Assembly (NCBI GenBank): GCA_034008185.1
Contig: CM067081.1
Span: 107,827,265 to 107,891,264 of the forward strand
Direction of reading: 5' to 3'
Length of the DNA: 64,000 nt
From: Gorsachius magnificus
Taxonomy: Eukaryota; Chordata; Aves; Pelecaniformes; Ardeidae
Of this stretch, positions 44,410 to 57,652 are shown piece by piece. Both the position numbers and the translations under genes were made by a program. The notes beneath the pieces are model-generated. The model saw only the letters and a program-made list of their open reading frames with translations, was not told the DNA's origin and did no database searches. Every line of letters starts with the position of its first letter. Within the stretch, counting starts at the first letter, position 1.

Positions 44410-46865
44410 AGTAGCTTCTCATGTTTTTTGTTGAACTCTGGATGTTAGAAAAAAACCCTTGTTTTTTCTTTGTTTTTAGAATTGTGAGTTTCAATGTTTT
44501 ATTATTCAGAAGTTATTCTGCATGACTTATTTAATGTTATGAGAGAAGCCCTTTTCAGTTTTAGTTTTTCATATTATGCACTACTCTTCTCATGTTGTTT
44601 TATCTGCCTATCCTTCAGGAAAAGGGAAGAGGTTATAAAAATGAAAAAAAATACTACCTAAAATTTCCAGAACAATAATGATATTCTTTGTTTGTTTGTT
44701 TTTGAGTTCTTGATTGTCTTTAAGTGTAAATTCCATTAAAAATGTGAAATTAAAATTATTTTTTTTACGTTATGTAATACTTTAAACAGTAATTTTACCT
44801 CCATGTTCTCTCCTTTTTCTAAGGCATCCTTTCAGGCCTCCATATGCTAGTTATTGTAAGATATGAAATCATTAGGGCAGCTCTAATTGTATAATACATT
44901 TTTATAATATCTGAATTCAAAATTATATCAACAATAAATAAATAGACGAGCAGACTGGGAGTGGGAAAATAAGGTAATGAGAGAAGTCACAAATCACCAG
45001 TAGTCTAAACAGTCCCATCTGGCAGTGATTTGTAGGTATCACAGGAGAGGTAGTTTTTAAGGAAGGACTTAAAAGAGGATAGAGTGATGTGATGTCCAAG
45101 ATTATCAGTGACAGCTGAAATGAACAAGGATTTAAAGGGGAAGGAAAGTTTTTAAGTACTTTGTACCTTTAAGTCCCAGACTTACACTGTGAGATAACTA
45201 ATTTGTCTTCCTTAGTAGTTTGGAGGGTTTTGCATGAGTAGTAGGCTGGAGGGGATTGGTGATGGTCTGGAGACTTAATGCGCATGCTTTATCTCTATAC
45301 TAGCCTCCTGTTTAGGTGAAAAATAAAATGTCCGAGGTTTAATAGCACAAGTTCAAGCTCCTATCTGTGTGTAGGGGGGGGAAAGCTTTCTTCACCAAGT
45401 ATGCAAGAGCTCATCTCTTGTTGGCTGGTATATTTATCTGTTAAACTGTTATTTTAAAAAAAAAATATTATGAAGTATGATATCAAGTATTTTGACAAAG
45501 GAATGTTTCAACAGCGCTTTGTTCAACCTTGTTTGTTTTTCCCTTTCCACTCAATTCTTCATCTTCTTGTTCAGAGCTGTAATGAATTAGTCATTTGGAA
45601 CGTAGATCTGTAGGAAGACATTTATGGTGTCAAAAACTGTCCAAGGTGGTTTTGCTTAAAACCCCATATGTCTGCATACTGGTCACGTAGACAGCTGTGG
45701 TTTTGGTCTATTTCAAAATAACTCCTATTCATGCATAGGATTTAAAAGCGGTTCCTTTGCTAAATATCTTGTAGAGTTTATTTTTCTCTAGAGTTTGTTG
45801 CAGAACACTGCTTTTGGAAGTAGTTTCTACTGAAGTAGATTTTTGGATTTAAAAAAAAAAACGTGCAACAAAAGCATTCTTCAGAACAGGCTACAGAATT
45901 GAATGGTGTGCTTGAGGTAAGTGATACCATGAAAAAGTCCAGCATACTAAGGAGATTTTGAAAACTGCTTAAGAGGAAAATCTCTGCAATGAAAACCTCG
46001 CTAATAAAAAAAATATTCTCCTTTCTCCCTTTATAATATGTATGAACTGCAATACCCTGTTTGCTTTGGGCAGCTTATATGCTGAAGAAGAAGAAATGGC
46101 ATAGCCATACCTACTGAAAGTGTTAGTGGTGTGGGTGGGGGAAAGGCAGGCAAGAGAGCTATTTTTAAAAGAAAAATAACGTTCTCTAATGGTGGCGACC
46201 TGCCTGCCAGCACAGTGTTCGCTGCTGTTCCCTTCAGGCTCCATTTCTACTGGTTTTATTTTGTGAGCCCTGTGGTGCCTCTCTACTGCAGTTCTGCTAT
46301 CTTACCCTTTAAACATCATTTTTTCAAGAAATTTCTGCAATGATTGTGTAATTGTGACCACAGGTTAAATACTGGAGAAACAGCAGGTAACATATACCTG
46401 AAACCTATCTCAACTAAGGAAGATCACAACTAGGAAAATGAAATCATAAGTCTCTGACAACACACAAAGTATTTCCATACAGGAATTGTAAGCTCTCCTT
46501 TGTTGTATTCTAATCAAAGAAACTGTACTCTGCAGACTGTTTACAACAGCTTTTGAAATTCCACATCTTTCCAGTGAATGTTATGTGGATTATATTATGC
46601 CTGCTTAATCAAGGCTAAGCAGTGAATAAGGTTAGATGTTAGCAACCTTTTGCTGTATATGCTGTTGAGCAAAACTTGTACTAACTGTAGCTATGTAACA
46701 CACGTGTGGGTATGTATGTGTACATATACCCATGTGTGGGTGTGTTATAAATATGTCCATTAAACAACATATTAAACTAAGCTATGCTTTTACTAGCTGG
46801 ACAGCCAAGACTTGGTTATTAATGGGCCTTGACACTCACAGCAACAGTTGAAATATTTTCCCTAC
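44410..46865. other. Unique intergenic sequence
   Basis: AT-rich, with short A- and T-runs; no gene or transposon was recognised. Confidence 0.5.
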
Positions 46866-47007
46866 CTGGGATCTTAGAATACCCCAGACCTCAAAGATCA
46901 TCTGAACCAACCTTTTTTGCGAAAGGAAGCCTTGATAAGGTTATCCTCCTGTCTAGTCACATCCTGAAAACATCAGTGATGGGACTCTTCTATGTCCCAG
47001 GGGAGGT
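46866..47007 (-). mobile_element. Old CR1 LINE 3' fragment
   Basis: GACCTCAAAGATCATCTGAA followed by CCAACC, and later AACATCAGTGATGGGACTC, match the CR1 3' region in order but with many changes. It lies about 110 bp from a better-preserved CR1 in the same orientation. It may be an independent older insertion. Confidence 0.6.
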
Positions 47008-47119
47008 TGTGAGGTGAGAGGTGAGAAGCTGGCATTTTGTTCTCTCAGTCTACTGCTCTTCTCAATATCACTCTCTAACCTCTTTGAAAAGAGGCAACAC
47101 AGATACCTAGAGCTCATTT

Positions 47120-47465
47120 CACAGAATCACAGAATCACAAGGGTTGGAAGGGACCTTGGGAGATCATGTAGTCCAACCCCCCTGCTAAAGCAGGTTCTCC
47201 TAGAGCATGTTACACAGGACTTTGTCCAGGCAGGCTTTGAATATCTCCAGAGAAGGAGACTCCACAGCCCCCCTGGGCAGCCTGTGCCAGGGCTCTGTAA
47301 CCCTCAAAGTAAAGAAGTTTTTCCTCATATTCAACTGAAACCTCTTTTGCTTCAGGTTGTGCCCATTGCCCCTTGTCCTGTTGCTGAGCACCACTGCAAA
47401 GAGTCTGGCTCTGTCCTTGTGACATCCACCTTGTGACATCCACCCTTAAGATATTTGTATGTGTT
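47120..47465 (-). mobile_element. CR1 LINE 3' fragment with ORF2 C-terminal remnant
   Basis: Minus-strand CR1, with its 3' end at 47120 marked by two ACAGAATC octamers and GGGTTGGAAGGGACCTTGGG. The reverse complement keeps ORF2 C-terminal coding sequence: NMRKNFFTLRVTEPWHRLPR and SPSLEIFKACLDKVL. It is 5'-truncated near 47465. A 14-15 bp word (TTGTGACATCCACC) is directly duplicated at about 47417-47446. Confidence 0.92.
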
Positions 47466-50407
47466 GTCATTTGCAGCACCTATCACATATTGGGGCAAGT
47501 AGTGTTTGGTATCCAGTTTTTGTGTTATCAGAAGTTATCATCAGTAGTGCATGTTTATACTGGAAACTGTCTAGTGAAATACTTGAGTTGCAAACGGGAG
47601 GAAAGATGCAGTGGTCACTTTGTTGTGGCATAAACCCTTACATTGCAATATTTTTCTAAACTCATTTTCCTTGACAAAATTAATTAAAAAATAAAATAGG
47701 TTTGAATTCTACTGTATCCTTTCCTGTCTCTGCATGGGAACACCATCATGTCTAGCATGGTTAATAGAAATGAGTATACTTCCTTACTTACCGTGTGAGC
47801 ATCATAGTTTTGCCCTCTTCAGAAGCAGCTTGCTTCCTATTCTACAATCTCATAGGATCTACAGCTGGAAACTGTACCAAGCCAAAGAACGTTTCTGACT
47901 TCAGGGACTTCTCATGTAAGGCACTAGGGCTTTATAGGAGCACTGTACTTTTGGGGGTTTTCTGCTTTGAAATGTTCTGTCCTTGGCTCCATATGAGGAT
48001 TCAGTGTGTATCTGAACTGTTCCTGGCATCTTTTCCTAAAGCTCCTTAAGGGGTGCTGAGGAGTGTACCGACGTACTCTGTCATTATGCTATAGTTTATT
48101 GCTGGTTCACAGAAGCAAAGGCAAAGATAGACACGAAGAAATCTGCAGAATCCTCACTCATGCTGAAAACCTGCTGTTACATCTGTAGGTGAAATGGCAG
48201 GGTGATCCCCTGAAAACAACATCTCTCTCTGCCCCGCTGCTGATCTGGCCTTTTATGTAGTGGAGGGAAAAAAAAAAACCCAGTAGCTAACAAGTATAGA
48301 TGTGCAGTCTAAAGTAGCAACCTGCAATGCTTCATCCTCAGCTCTGCATTCCCACAGCACTCAATTCTCATCAACAGATGCTTTTTCACCAGCATGCAGC
48401 TTCTTGTTGGGTATGGAAACTGATAGTTGACAGAGCAGGGAAGTCTGAGGAGAAATGGAAAAAGGCTATGCCTCTATTAAAGAAGGGAGGACGGAAGAAA
48501 ATGGAAAATGTATTAATTGAAAAAGATAGAAGAGGCTGGGAAGGAAAAGTGAGAAAACTGCCACCCTTTAGCCATACATGGAATAAAGGAGTTCAAAAGC
48601 CTCAAGAGAGGTCCAGCAGTGAAGAGCAATTCTTGCCAAAAAGCAATGAATTACAATGTTAGGATTTGTGATAAGGGTAGCACAAGCTTTGTAAATTTTA
48701 ATAGTCCTTACATGTATGAATGATATCTATGGTCATCTTCATAATGTCAGCAAAGATTCTGGAATAAGGCCTTAAACCCACATATTTAATTTTGGGGAAA
48801 AGTGAAGTATTTGCAGCCACAGTGCACCAGGTTTAGCAGCAATACTCACATCTGGTTCTTTTTGGTTGCTGTAGTTTTAATAGTAGTGTTTTTATATTGA
48901 CAACATTCTCCTTGTTGCCTGCCCCAAGCTCTGCATATCAATACCTCTTTCCACTATATTAGGGTCCTAGAATTTATATTAACAAAATGTAAATTATATA
49001 TAAAAATAGACATTTGTATTTCCAGAATAAGGAGTTAAAGGAACAGGGATAGCCTGCATACTCACCAGCAACCTAATAAAGTATTTAGTACGAAAGGAAG
49101 TGGCGGAAACAGTAAAAGACCTGTAGGAGTAGAACTACATAAAAGGACCTCAGGTTTACCTCAAAGCACTCTTCACTGGTGTGTGGATTTTCAGAAGAAT
49201 ATAAAATTAGCCTGTACAGTTTCCTTCTGGAGAAGACTGCTTAGCCATACAGCTCAATTGTAATGCACAGTAGAGAGGAGGGGAAGAGGACAAAGACCTC
49301 AAGCAGAGGGCCAGAAGAAGGATAAGCTGATGAGAGAATATTGCTTTGAAGAAGTAGGTTAGCAAAAGGACATTGTCAACCTTTCAGTATGCTACAATTT
49401 TGCTATATTTTGCACACTGCATGCAGATTCTGGTAAAGCCCTTACAGAAATAGAAATATACAGCATGTCCTGTATCCTGCACCCTTACTCTTCTGAAAGA
49501 GAAGAGTGTCTGGGGGTCATAGTCCTTGCTGGCATCAGCAGGTGCAGCTTGCCTGGAGTCAGTGGAGCTGAAGACCCATTCCTGGCAGCAGCAGCTTGTC
49601 CTTGTAGATTTTTTTTTTCATAGCTGAACATTTCAAAGTGTTACTCTTGAGTATATACATTCAATAAAGATGATAATACAGTATGTAACTTTCTGGATAT
49701 ATTATCCACTTATCGCTGTTTTGTAGATTATGTTTATCACCTCAGATGGAATAATATACTTAAGGCAAAGAAAACTGTATTTTTTTCTCTCAGAAAATAA
49801 TTTTCTAAATACACTGGAAGAAGAGGCTTGCTTTTCTTATGGGTAGAATAAACTCCTTTTTTTCGGAATGGACCATTTTCATCTTCCCATTACTGTGATT
49901 TCAACTCTGTAGAAACATGACTCCTGTGGATGGCAACAGGGATTATCTAGTGATTATTGCACAGAGGTGCATGCACAGAATATTTCAATGCTATTATATC
50001 AAGTGCAGATGCTACAGAAGCACAGCTTCTTGCCTTTTTTGTTTTCTCTTCCCTTTCCTTTCATTTTTCCAAGCTATTGTCTGAGTTGGGCTTACTAGTG
50101 ACTGTATCCAGTGTAGACCCGAGAGTGTGGAATAGCTACAGACAATAAGATCCTAAAGCAACTGAGAGACAATCGTCTCTGATATCTAATCCTGGCTGCC
50201 CCAGGCCTTTAAAGATTGTACCCCCGGTGGTAAACATGGCTGATAGTCCACATTTTGTGGACATTTTAAAGATTTTTTATAGGGGTAGTCCATAGACTAA
50301 GGGAGAGATATCTGCATATTATATCAAAAGATGGTGGTTAATGAGGATGTATTGGATAGTGTGGGACCTGAGCATGATGTAAATGATGTGGAATAAGGGG
50401 TGAAGAA
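47466..50407. other. Unique intergenic sequence
   Basis: No exon or transposon was recognised. A Lys-rich 111-codon frame at 48327-48662 comes from purine-rich DNA and shows no domain. Confidence 0.5.
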
Positions 50408-50995
50408 TGTGCTGGTTTGGGCTGGGATAGAGTTAATTTTCTTCACAGTGGCTAGTATGGGGCTATGATTTGGATTTGTGCTGGAAACAGTGATGATAAT
50501 TCAGGGATGTTTTAGCTATCACTGAGCAGGGCTTACACAGAGTCAAGGCTTTTCCTGCTTCTCTCCCCACCCCACCAGTGAGTAGGCTAAGGGGAGTACA
50601 CAAGAAGTTAGTAGGGGTCAGAGCTGGGAGAGCTGATCCCAATGACCAAAGGGATTTCCCACAGCATATGATATCATGCTATAAAGCTGGGGGAAGAGAG
50701 AGGAAGGGGAGGACATTCAGAGCTACGGCGTTTGTCTTCCAAAGTAACTGTTACATGTGATGGAGCCCTGCTTCCCTGGGGATAGCTGAGCACCTGCCTG
50801 CCCATGGGAGGTAGTGAATGAATTCCCTGTGCTGCTTTGCTTGCATGCACAGATTTTGCTTTACCTATTAAACTGTCTTTATCTCAAGCCATCGGTTTTC
50901 TCACTTTTACCCTTCCAATTCTCTCCTCCCATCCCAGGGGGAGTGAGAAAGCAGCTGTGTGGTGCTTAGTTGCTGGCTGGTGTTAAACTATAACA
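50408..50995 (+). mobile_element. ERVL-type solo LTR (copy 5, subfamily A)
   Basis: It starts TGTGCTGGTTTGGGCTGGG, ends TGTTAAACTATAACA, and is 588 bp. TATAAA lies at 50680-50685 and ATTAAA at 50867-50872. The CRE position reads TGATATCA. It shares the GGACATTCAGAG and GATGGAGCCCTGC blocks with copy 1, which define subfamily A, and lacks the ATT microsatellite of subfamily B. No convincing target duplication remains, consistent with greater age. No viral interior is attached. Confidence 0.87.
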
Positions 50996-53330
50996 CCTGG
51001 TTAGAGAATGACCTGAAGATCTGGAGCAGGAAGTAGAGCTGCTTTTGCAAGAGGTGAAGAGGGAAGTACTGCCTGAAAAACAGGCCCTATGAGCTTAGTC
51101 ACAGTCTCTCCCATGTTGTTGTTCTGAATCACTGTTACTGTGTTTATTCAAAGATGGTGGAAATATCTTAACCTTGATCTCGAAGATGCTGCTGGCTAAA
51201 GACTTCTTGGCAGTACAGGCAATGCTGATATGTCTCAAGGATAGGATAAAAATAAGTTTTATAAAATTAAGACAATGAATTTTTGGAACAGGGTCTTTGG
51301 GCATAAGGGAAAAGAGGCAGAGTGGTAAGAGGAGACATGAGCAGATGGTGTTACAGAGGTTGTAGTTTGAGAATAAAGATGACGATGACCATGCGCTTAT
51401 TTTTCTTGGTCTTCTGTATAATTTTGAAACAGAAGGAGCTCATTGGGCTGAACTTTCAGGTCGATCCAGTTGAGATGAATCTCCTGCCTCAAACAATTAC
51501 TACCACCCATGAGATTAAGCAAATAACTCTTAGTTCTGCCTCCACCATTGATGCCACCTACTGCAGCCCTGGCATGTGACTAGCTCTTCTTCTGAAGAGC
51601 TTCCTAATGTGTAAAATATGCTAATATTACTTATTTTCCTAATGTTTGCAAGACAATACTTAAGTATTAAATATTTCATAGTGACAACAGCAACAAAAAT
51701 AGGCATCTGCAGAAAATGAAACACATTACATAGATCAATTTTGTGAGCTTTTGTTCTACATTTTAATAATTTAAGTTGTTCAATGCGAATGTTTTCTCCC
51801 CCAAGCTACAGTTCTTCACAACTGTAGTCATGAATTGAAGTAAAAAAGGAGGAAATAATTTCTGAACTCTCCAGGTACTCCTAATAACTTGAAACTGCCT
51901 TAAAAGCAATTTTAGAGGAAAAATGTGTCCAGGCTAAGAAAAAACACAGTGCAAATTCTACTTTTTATGCATTTGTTAATTTAACCTTGTTTTTATTTGG
52001 CTTTTTTCAGATGTTGGGAGTTTTAATCCAATCTTTTCCTTCTGAGAATGAGACTAGGGAAAGGGGATGTTATGCTTCATAATAACTACAAATTATCAAT
52101 ACAGTGAGACCTGTATGAACATTTAGAATTCCATGGAGGCACAGAACTGAAGGAAGAGGAATAATATGAAAACAGGAATAAAGATTAGAACAACTTTTGT
52201 AAGTAATTGGCTGATTATTTTCTGTGTATCCAGCTGGCAAAAGCCTTCTGGCATATGAATGGCAAATTCTGCTGGAGGAAGCAGTTTGCAACCTGAGTGA
52301 AAGAAGCCAGAGGCTGTATTAAGTACAGTAGGCTGAAGGCAGCAGACTTGACGACCATTTGTAAAAACAAGATTTTAATCATCTATAGAGGGACATAACA
52401 ACATTTTTGAATTGAAAATGCAGTTCCAGCAATATTACAGTTTTGCTTCATTCCTGCTTGACTTGCATATACTCAGGTGAATACAGTATGCTATTAGTTT
52501 CCAGTATATTTCCCTGTTATAGATATGGTTTTGAGCCTAAATACTTCAGAATATTTCACTCCACACAATAGTAATATTGTGACTATTCATGATAGTCTAG
52601 TACTAAAACAAACTTAGACCAGCCTGTGTTGCCTGTCCCAGCCAACTTCCCAGTTTCTCTGCCTCTGACCTCATCAGCTCCTGGTCCTTGTCTCTGTGTG
52701 GTTTGCCCTGTGAACAAGGTGTGATACATCCTGCTCGTGGGACACAGCCCTGCACGCTTTTCCAGCAGTTGTGCAGAAACAGTCAGTGTTGAAACACAGC
52801 TCAAATGCTGGAGTGGGAGTCTTGACAGCCTGGGAATTGCTGTGCCAAATTTATGAAACATGGGAAGTATAGCTGCTGCAGAATGGATGGACAAGTGAAC
52901 CAACATGTTCTGCTTTTCTTTGAAATTGCCAAACTCTTTTCTGTGAAATTTTCTGACACACTTGTGTGAGCATGATATCCAGTGAGTGAAAAAAAAATGT
53001 GTCTGAGTAGAAGTTTGCCAAAATTACAAGGAACTGAAAACATGATCTTTTAAAGGAAGATACCAAATATTAATAGATACGTAACAATGCTATTAAATAA
53101 CTCTATAGACTCTACATCTGTTTTCAGAGACTAAGACAGTTCTTCCTTTTTGGATTAAAGTGACCACATTTCAAATGCTGAATAGAATATTTTTAGAGGT
53201 ATGAGAGACCTTGGAAAAAGTAAGTTTGTAAAAGCAATTGGATATTTTGTTTTAGAAGAGGGGGAGAACATTGGATTGAAGTTCTAGACAATACATTTGC
53301 TTTGGATGCTGATTAATTGGTTTCTAGAGA
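50996..53330. other. Unique intergenic sequence
   Basis: No exon or transposon was recognised. A GC-richer patch at about 52610-52800 gives a 107-codon minus-strand frame (52583-52906) without any recognisable domain. Confidence 0.5.
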
Positions 53331-53335
53331 CTGTG

Positions 53336-54249
53336 TGTGGTGGTTTGACCCTGGCTGGTCCCCCCACCAAAGCCGCTCTATCACTCCCCTCTAACTGGAC
53401 AGAGGAGAGAAAAGTAAATCAAAAGGCTTGTGAGTCGAGATAAGGACAGGGAGAGATCATTTTATCAGTTACCATCACGGGCAAAACAGACTCAACTTGA
53501 AAGAAAAAAAATAATTATTATCAATCAAAATCAAAGAAGGAGAAAAACTGCTAGATCTTAAAAACCTTCCCCCCACCCCTCCCTTCTTTCTGGGCTCAAC
53601 TTCACCCCCAGTTTCTCTACCTACTCCTCCCCAGCAGCACAGGGGGATGGGAATGGGTGTTGGGGTCAGTTCATCACACATTGTCTCTGCTGTTTCTTCT
53701 TCCTAGGGAGAGGACTCTTCCCCTGCTCCAGCATGCTCATGGGTCGCCCCGGCCCGGGCCCCGGGGTTGCTTCAGCATGGGCTTCTCCCCCCAGAGGTCC
53801 AAAGTCTTGCCAGGAACCTGATCTGGTGCAGGCTTCTCATGGGGTCACAGCCTCCTCCATTTGGGCATCCACCTGATCCAGCATGGGGTCCTCCACGTGC
53901 TACAGGTGGATTCTGCCCCCGGGCCTGCCTCATCATGGTCTTCACCAGGGGCTGCAGGGGAATCTCTGCTCTGGCTCCTGGAGCACTTCCTTCCCCTCCT
54001 TCTTCACTGACCTTGGTGTCTGCAGGGCTGTTTTCTCTTGCATTCTCTCACTTCTCTTCTCTCTCTGGCTACTGAGCCACAGTCAGTTTTTTTCCTTCTT
54101 AAATATGTTATCACAGAGGCGCTTCCACTGTCGCTGATTGGCTTGGCCTTGGCCAGCGGCGGACACAGGGAAAACTTCTGGCAGCTTCTCACAGAAGCCA
54201 CACCTGTAGCCCCCCCACTACCGAGACCTTGCCACAGAAACCCAACACA
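53336..54249 (-). mobile_element. Complete solo LTR of the second family with 5-bp duplication
   Basis: A 914-bp minus-strand element. In element orientation it starts TGTGTTGGGTTTCTGTGG and ends GGTCAAACCACCACA. It is flanked by the exact pentamer CTGTG at 53331-53335 and 54250-54254. It has a TATA-like ATATTTAAG (complement of 54098-54106) and no internal viral genes. TG...CA ends and the 5-bp duplication agree with an ERVL-like integrase. Frames across it, such as 54004-54363, are incidental. A G/C-only quasi-palindrome sits at 53741-53765. Confidence 0.92.
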
Positions 54250-54254
54250 CTGTG

Positions 54255-56554
54255 TTAATAAGAATTTCAATTGAGCACTTAGTCGCAAGTGAGCGCTACA
54301 TGGGTTAGGTATAAAAATGTCTCTAGCTTTCTTTCCAGCCCCAAGTTCATCTCTTAATTTCAAGGAGTCATTGAAAAGATCTGCTTCCTTATTGAATTTC
54401 TACTGCTTGGACATATTCAACGCCTAATTTGTTCGGAGGACTCAAGAGACCTGATCTTGTCGAGTCTTTTTTCTCTCTTAACAGGTTTTATGACAGTATG
54501 GACTGTTTTGGCAGCAGCCAATGTTTTCCCGGTTACGGGGTATGACCTGCAGGCAGTGGGTGTAACAATAATCTGGTGAAGTAAAAGTTAGACTTATGGT
54601 AATATGTCTCATGCCAAAAGAGAAAAGCATCATGTGATTGTTCCACAGAGGGAAAATCATTAGAAAGAAAGTTAATCATAACCTGTAACATTTATTATAC
54701 TAGTGCAGTACATGATATGACAAAGGCTGACGTGAAATATTTTACATATGATAAGTGAAAGACAATGATTTAGGCTGCAACAATCTTCACTAAAAGGCTG
54801 ACAACTATATAACCTTCAGCCCAGGGACTGAGTTGCCTGTTATGCAGAGTTTAGTTTGTTGCAGCACAACTTTGTGATCTTGGTGCAGTTTTAATGATAA
54901 ATTGTTGAAAGGTAGGTATGCCAGAACCACACAACATAACGAAAATTAAAACCTAGACAGACAACTGAGAAGGCAACAGTTAGCAGCTGAATGGTTTGAA
55001 ACGAAAAATACTAACATGAAAACTTATTTAAAAAACACTTATAGAACCCTAAGAAAAAGGAATACAGGGAAGTAGTATGTAGCAGCATCAAGAGCCAACC
55101 CTTTCCAAGGGACGGTGGAGGCTGAGTCTTGCTCACTTGACCAAAATCAACCTGGGCACTGGAGGCTCACCAGATATCTCACTGGTGATGGTAAGCCTTT
55201 TAATTCTTAACTTGTTGCACACGTAGCAGATAGCTTGGGCTGTTAATGGAAAAATAATGTTCTAGTTTTGTATGTGGTAGAATTTTCCTCCACATATTAA
55301 AGGTGACCCAAAGAAGGAGAGTTAGAGCTGACACATTTAATTATGAGAATACACTCATCAAAACTGTTGGCTAAATGCTAAAAATATACCTCTTAAAAGT
55401 ACAGGTGTAATACATGTACTTAATTGTTCAATTGCTGTATTATAAGTCATTCCCTTGAAAACAAAAAGGCTTCATGTCTATAAAATATTATGTAAGGATC
55501 TACTTGATGATATTAACTCAGTATTAGATATTATCATTTGATTGAATGTATGTAAACATACAGTTCCCTTTCAGGATGTGAAAATTTAAATTTAGCAGGA
55601 GGAGGAAAAAAAAGAGACTTTGAATATAGTAAGGCAGTTGGACAGCCTGCCAAGGCACGTTTTACAGTCATCAATGGTGGGTTGTTCAGTGCTAGATGAG
55701 ACACCACGCACCAAGGATGTGTGTAAGCCTCCAAATCAATCCCTCTGCTGTCCCGAGCTCAAATAGGTAACTCCCCAGAATGTCTTTCCAACTGAAATTA
55801 TTCTTGATTAAAAAATAAAATGTATAAAAAAACTTCAAACCTCAGAAACAGGAGTGAAAAAAAAATCAAACACTGATCCATGTTTGTGGTCCTCTAGTAG
55901 CAAAGCAGATATACATGTGTGATGAAAGAATGAACTGACAAATAAATAATCCTGCAGGAAATTAATTTTAGTTTAGTTTTCTCAAATGATTCTGTTTTGG
56001 TTTTTGGTTTTGTTTGTTTGTTTGTTTGCCATTCTCTGTTTAGTAAACAGTATTTAGAAAAGTAATTAGCTGAAGTTTGGCTTAAATAAAAACATGTTTA
56101 TCAAAATGTTGTACCACAAAAGAAAGCTATAAGACAAAGGATAATGGAATGGGGAGAGAGGAAGAAATAGTGTAATGTGCAAGAAATGTCCTGAAAGAAA
56201 TTCAGGATAACCTTAATGAATAAAATATATATGTTACACCCATATATAAGAAGTGATCTCCATCCAGCTCTAGACAAGTGTTCAAATCATTAAAAGCAAC
56301 ACAGAAGAGGGGCTTTTTTTCTCTTTTTTTTCTTCTTTTTTTTTTCTTTTTTTTTGTTTTTTTTTCTGAGAAGCCTAATTATTGGCAGAGTCAAAAGCCA
56401 AATAAAGAGTTTTTATGAAAATTGAACATTTGCCAGGAAAATATCTCTGTATTAAGAGTAAAGCTTATATTTCATCTTCCCTCTGGAAACTATGAACTTC
56501 AGTCTCAAGGGCAGTCTATTGACTTGTTACACGAGTATTAATAAGTTCTTCTTA
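54255..56554. other. Unique sequence between two inverted LTRs
   Basis: No retroviral interior is present, so the flanking LTRs are not the two ends of one provirus. It contains TTTG repeats (56011-56027) and a T-rich tract. Confidence 0.6.
56316..56366. repeat. T-rich low-complexity tract
   Basis: Long thymine runs are interrupted by single C or G bases. There is no adjacent element of which this could be a complementary poly(A) tail. Confidence 0.85.
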
Positions 56555-56559
56555 ATGGC

Positions 56560-57652
56560 TGTATTGGGTTTGCATGGCAAGGTTTTGGTAGCGGCGGAGG
56601 TACAGGAGTGGCTTCTGTGAGAAGCTGCCAGAAGCTTTCCCTGTGTCTGCTGCTGGCCAAGGCCAAGCCAATCAGCAATGGTGGTAGCACTTCTGGGATG
56701 ACATATTTAAGAAGGAAAAAAACCTGCTGTGGGACAGCAGTCAGAGAGAGAGAAGAGAGAGGATGTGAGAGAAAACAGCCCTGCAGACACTCAGGTCAGT
56801 GCAGAAGGAAGGGAGGGGGTGTTCCAGGTGCCAGAGCAGAGACTCCCCTGCAGCCCCTGGTGAACACAATAGTGAGGCAGGCTGTTCCCCTGCAGCCCAT
56901 GGAGGTCCATGGTGGAGCAGATATCCACCTGTAGCACGTGGAGGACCCCATGCTGGATCAGGTGGATGCCCAAATGGAGGAGGCTGTGACCCCATGAGAA
57001 GCCTGCACCAGATCAGGTTCCTGGCAAGACTTTGCGGACCTCTGGGGGGAGAAGCCCATGCTGAAGCAAGTTTGCTGGCAGAACTTGTGACCCCACAGGG
57101 GACCCAACACTGGAGCAGTCTGTTCCTGAGGGACTGCACCCTGTGGAAATTATCGACCCATGCTGGAGCAGTTCATGAAGAACTGTAGCCTGTGGGAAGG
57201 ACTCATATTGGAGAAGTTCGTGGAGGACTGTCTCCCGTGGGAGGGACCCCATGCTGGAGCAGAGGAAGAGTGTGAGGAGTTCTCCCCCTGAGGAGGAAGG
57301 AGCGTCAGAGACAATGTGTGATGAACTGACCCCAACCCCCATTCCCCATCCCCCTGTGCTGCTCAGGGGGAGTAGGTAGAGAAACTGGGGGTGAAGTTGA
57401 GCCCAGAAAGAAGGGAGCAGTGGGGGGAAGGTGTTTTGAGATTCAGCGTTTTTTATCCTCTCCTACTCTGATTGGTAATAAATTAAATTAATTTCATCAA
57501 GTTGAGTCTGTTTTGCCCGTGACGGTAACTGGCGAATGATCTCTCCCTATGAACCTTTTGATATATTTTTTTCTCCCCTGTAATGTTGAAGAGAGGAGTA
57601 ATAGAGCGGCTTTGGTGGGCACCAGGTATCCAGCCAGGGTAAACCCATTATA
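56560..57652 (+). mobile_element. Complete solo LTR of the second family
   Basis: A 1093-bp plus-strand element starting TGTATTGGGTTTGCATGG. It ends in a mutated terminus after CCAGCCAGGGTAAACCC. Flanks ATGGC (56555-56559) and ATGAC (57653-57657) look like a 5-bp target duplication with one change. ATATTTAAG (56703-56711) is TATA-like, and AATAAA at 57477-57482 is a poly(A) signal. It is about 180 bp longer than the copy at 53.3 kb, mainly because of an internal minisatellite. It contains no viral genes; open frames at 56608-57342 are incidental. Confidence 0.9.
57062..57262 (+). repeat. Minisatellite inside LTR, period about 45-53 bp
   Basis: Degenerate units begin with TGGAGCAG-like words at about 57062, 57111, 57164, 57209 and 57255. 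The best pair shares TTCATGAAGAACTGTAGCCT versus TTCGTGGAGGACTGTCTCCC and then TGTGGGAAGGAC versus CGTGGGAGGGAC. The sister LTR at 53.3 kb has about one unit. Confidence 0.8.

Noticed and set aside
53767..54363. Proline- and serine-rich frames of 78-119 codons
   Set aside because: They are contained in or overlap the solo LTR at 53336-54249 and correspond to noncoding LTR sequence.
56608..57342. Several 60-132 codon frames on both strands
   Set aside because: All lie inside the second-family LTR; the GC-rich minisatellite keeps stops rare. They are not viral or host genes.
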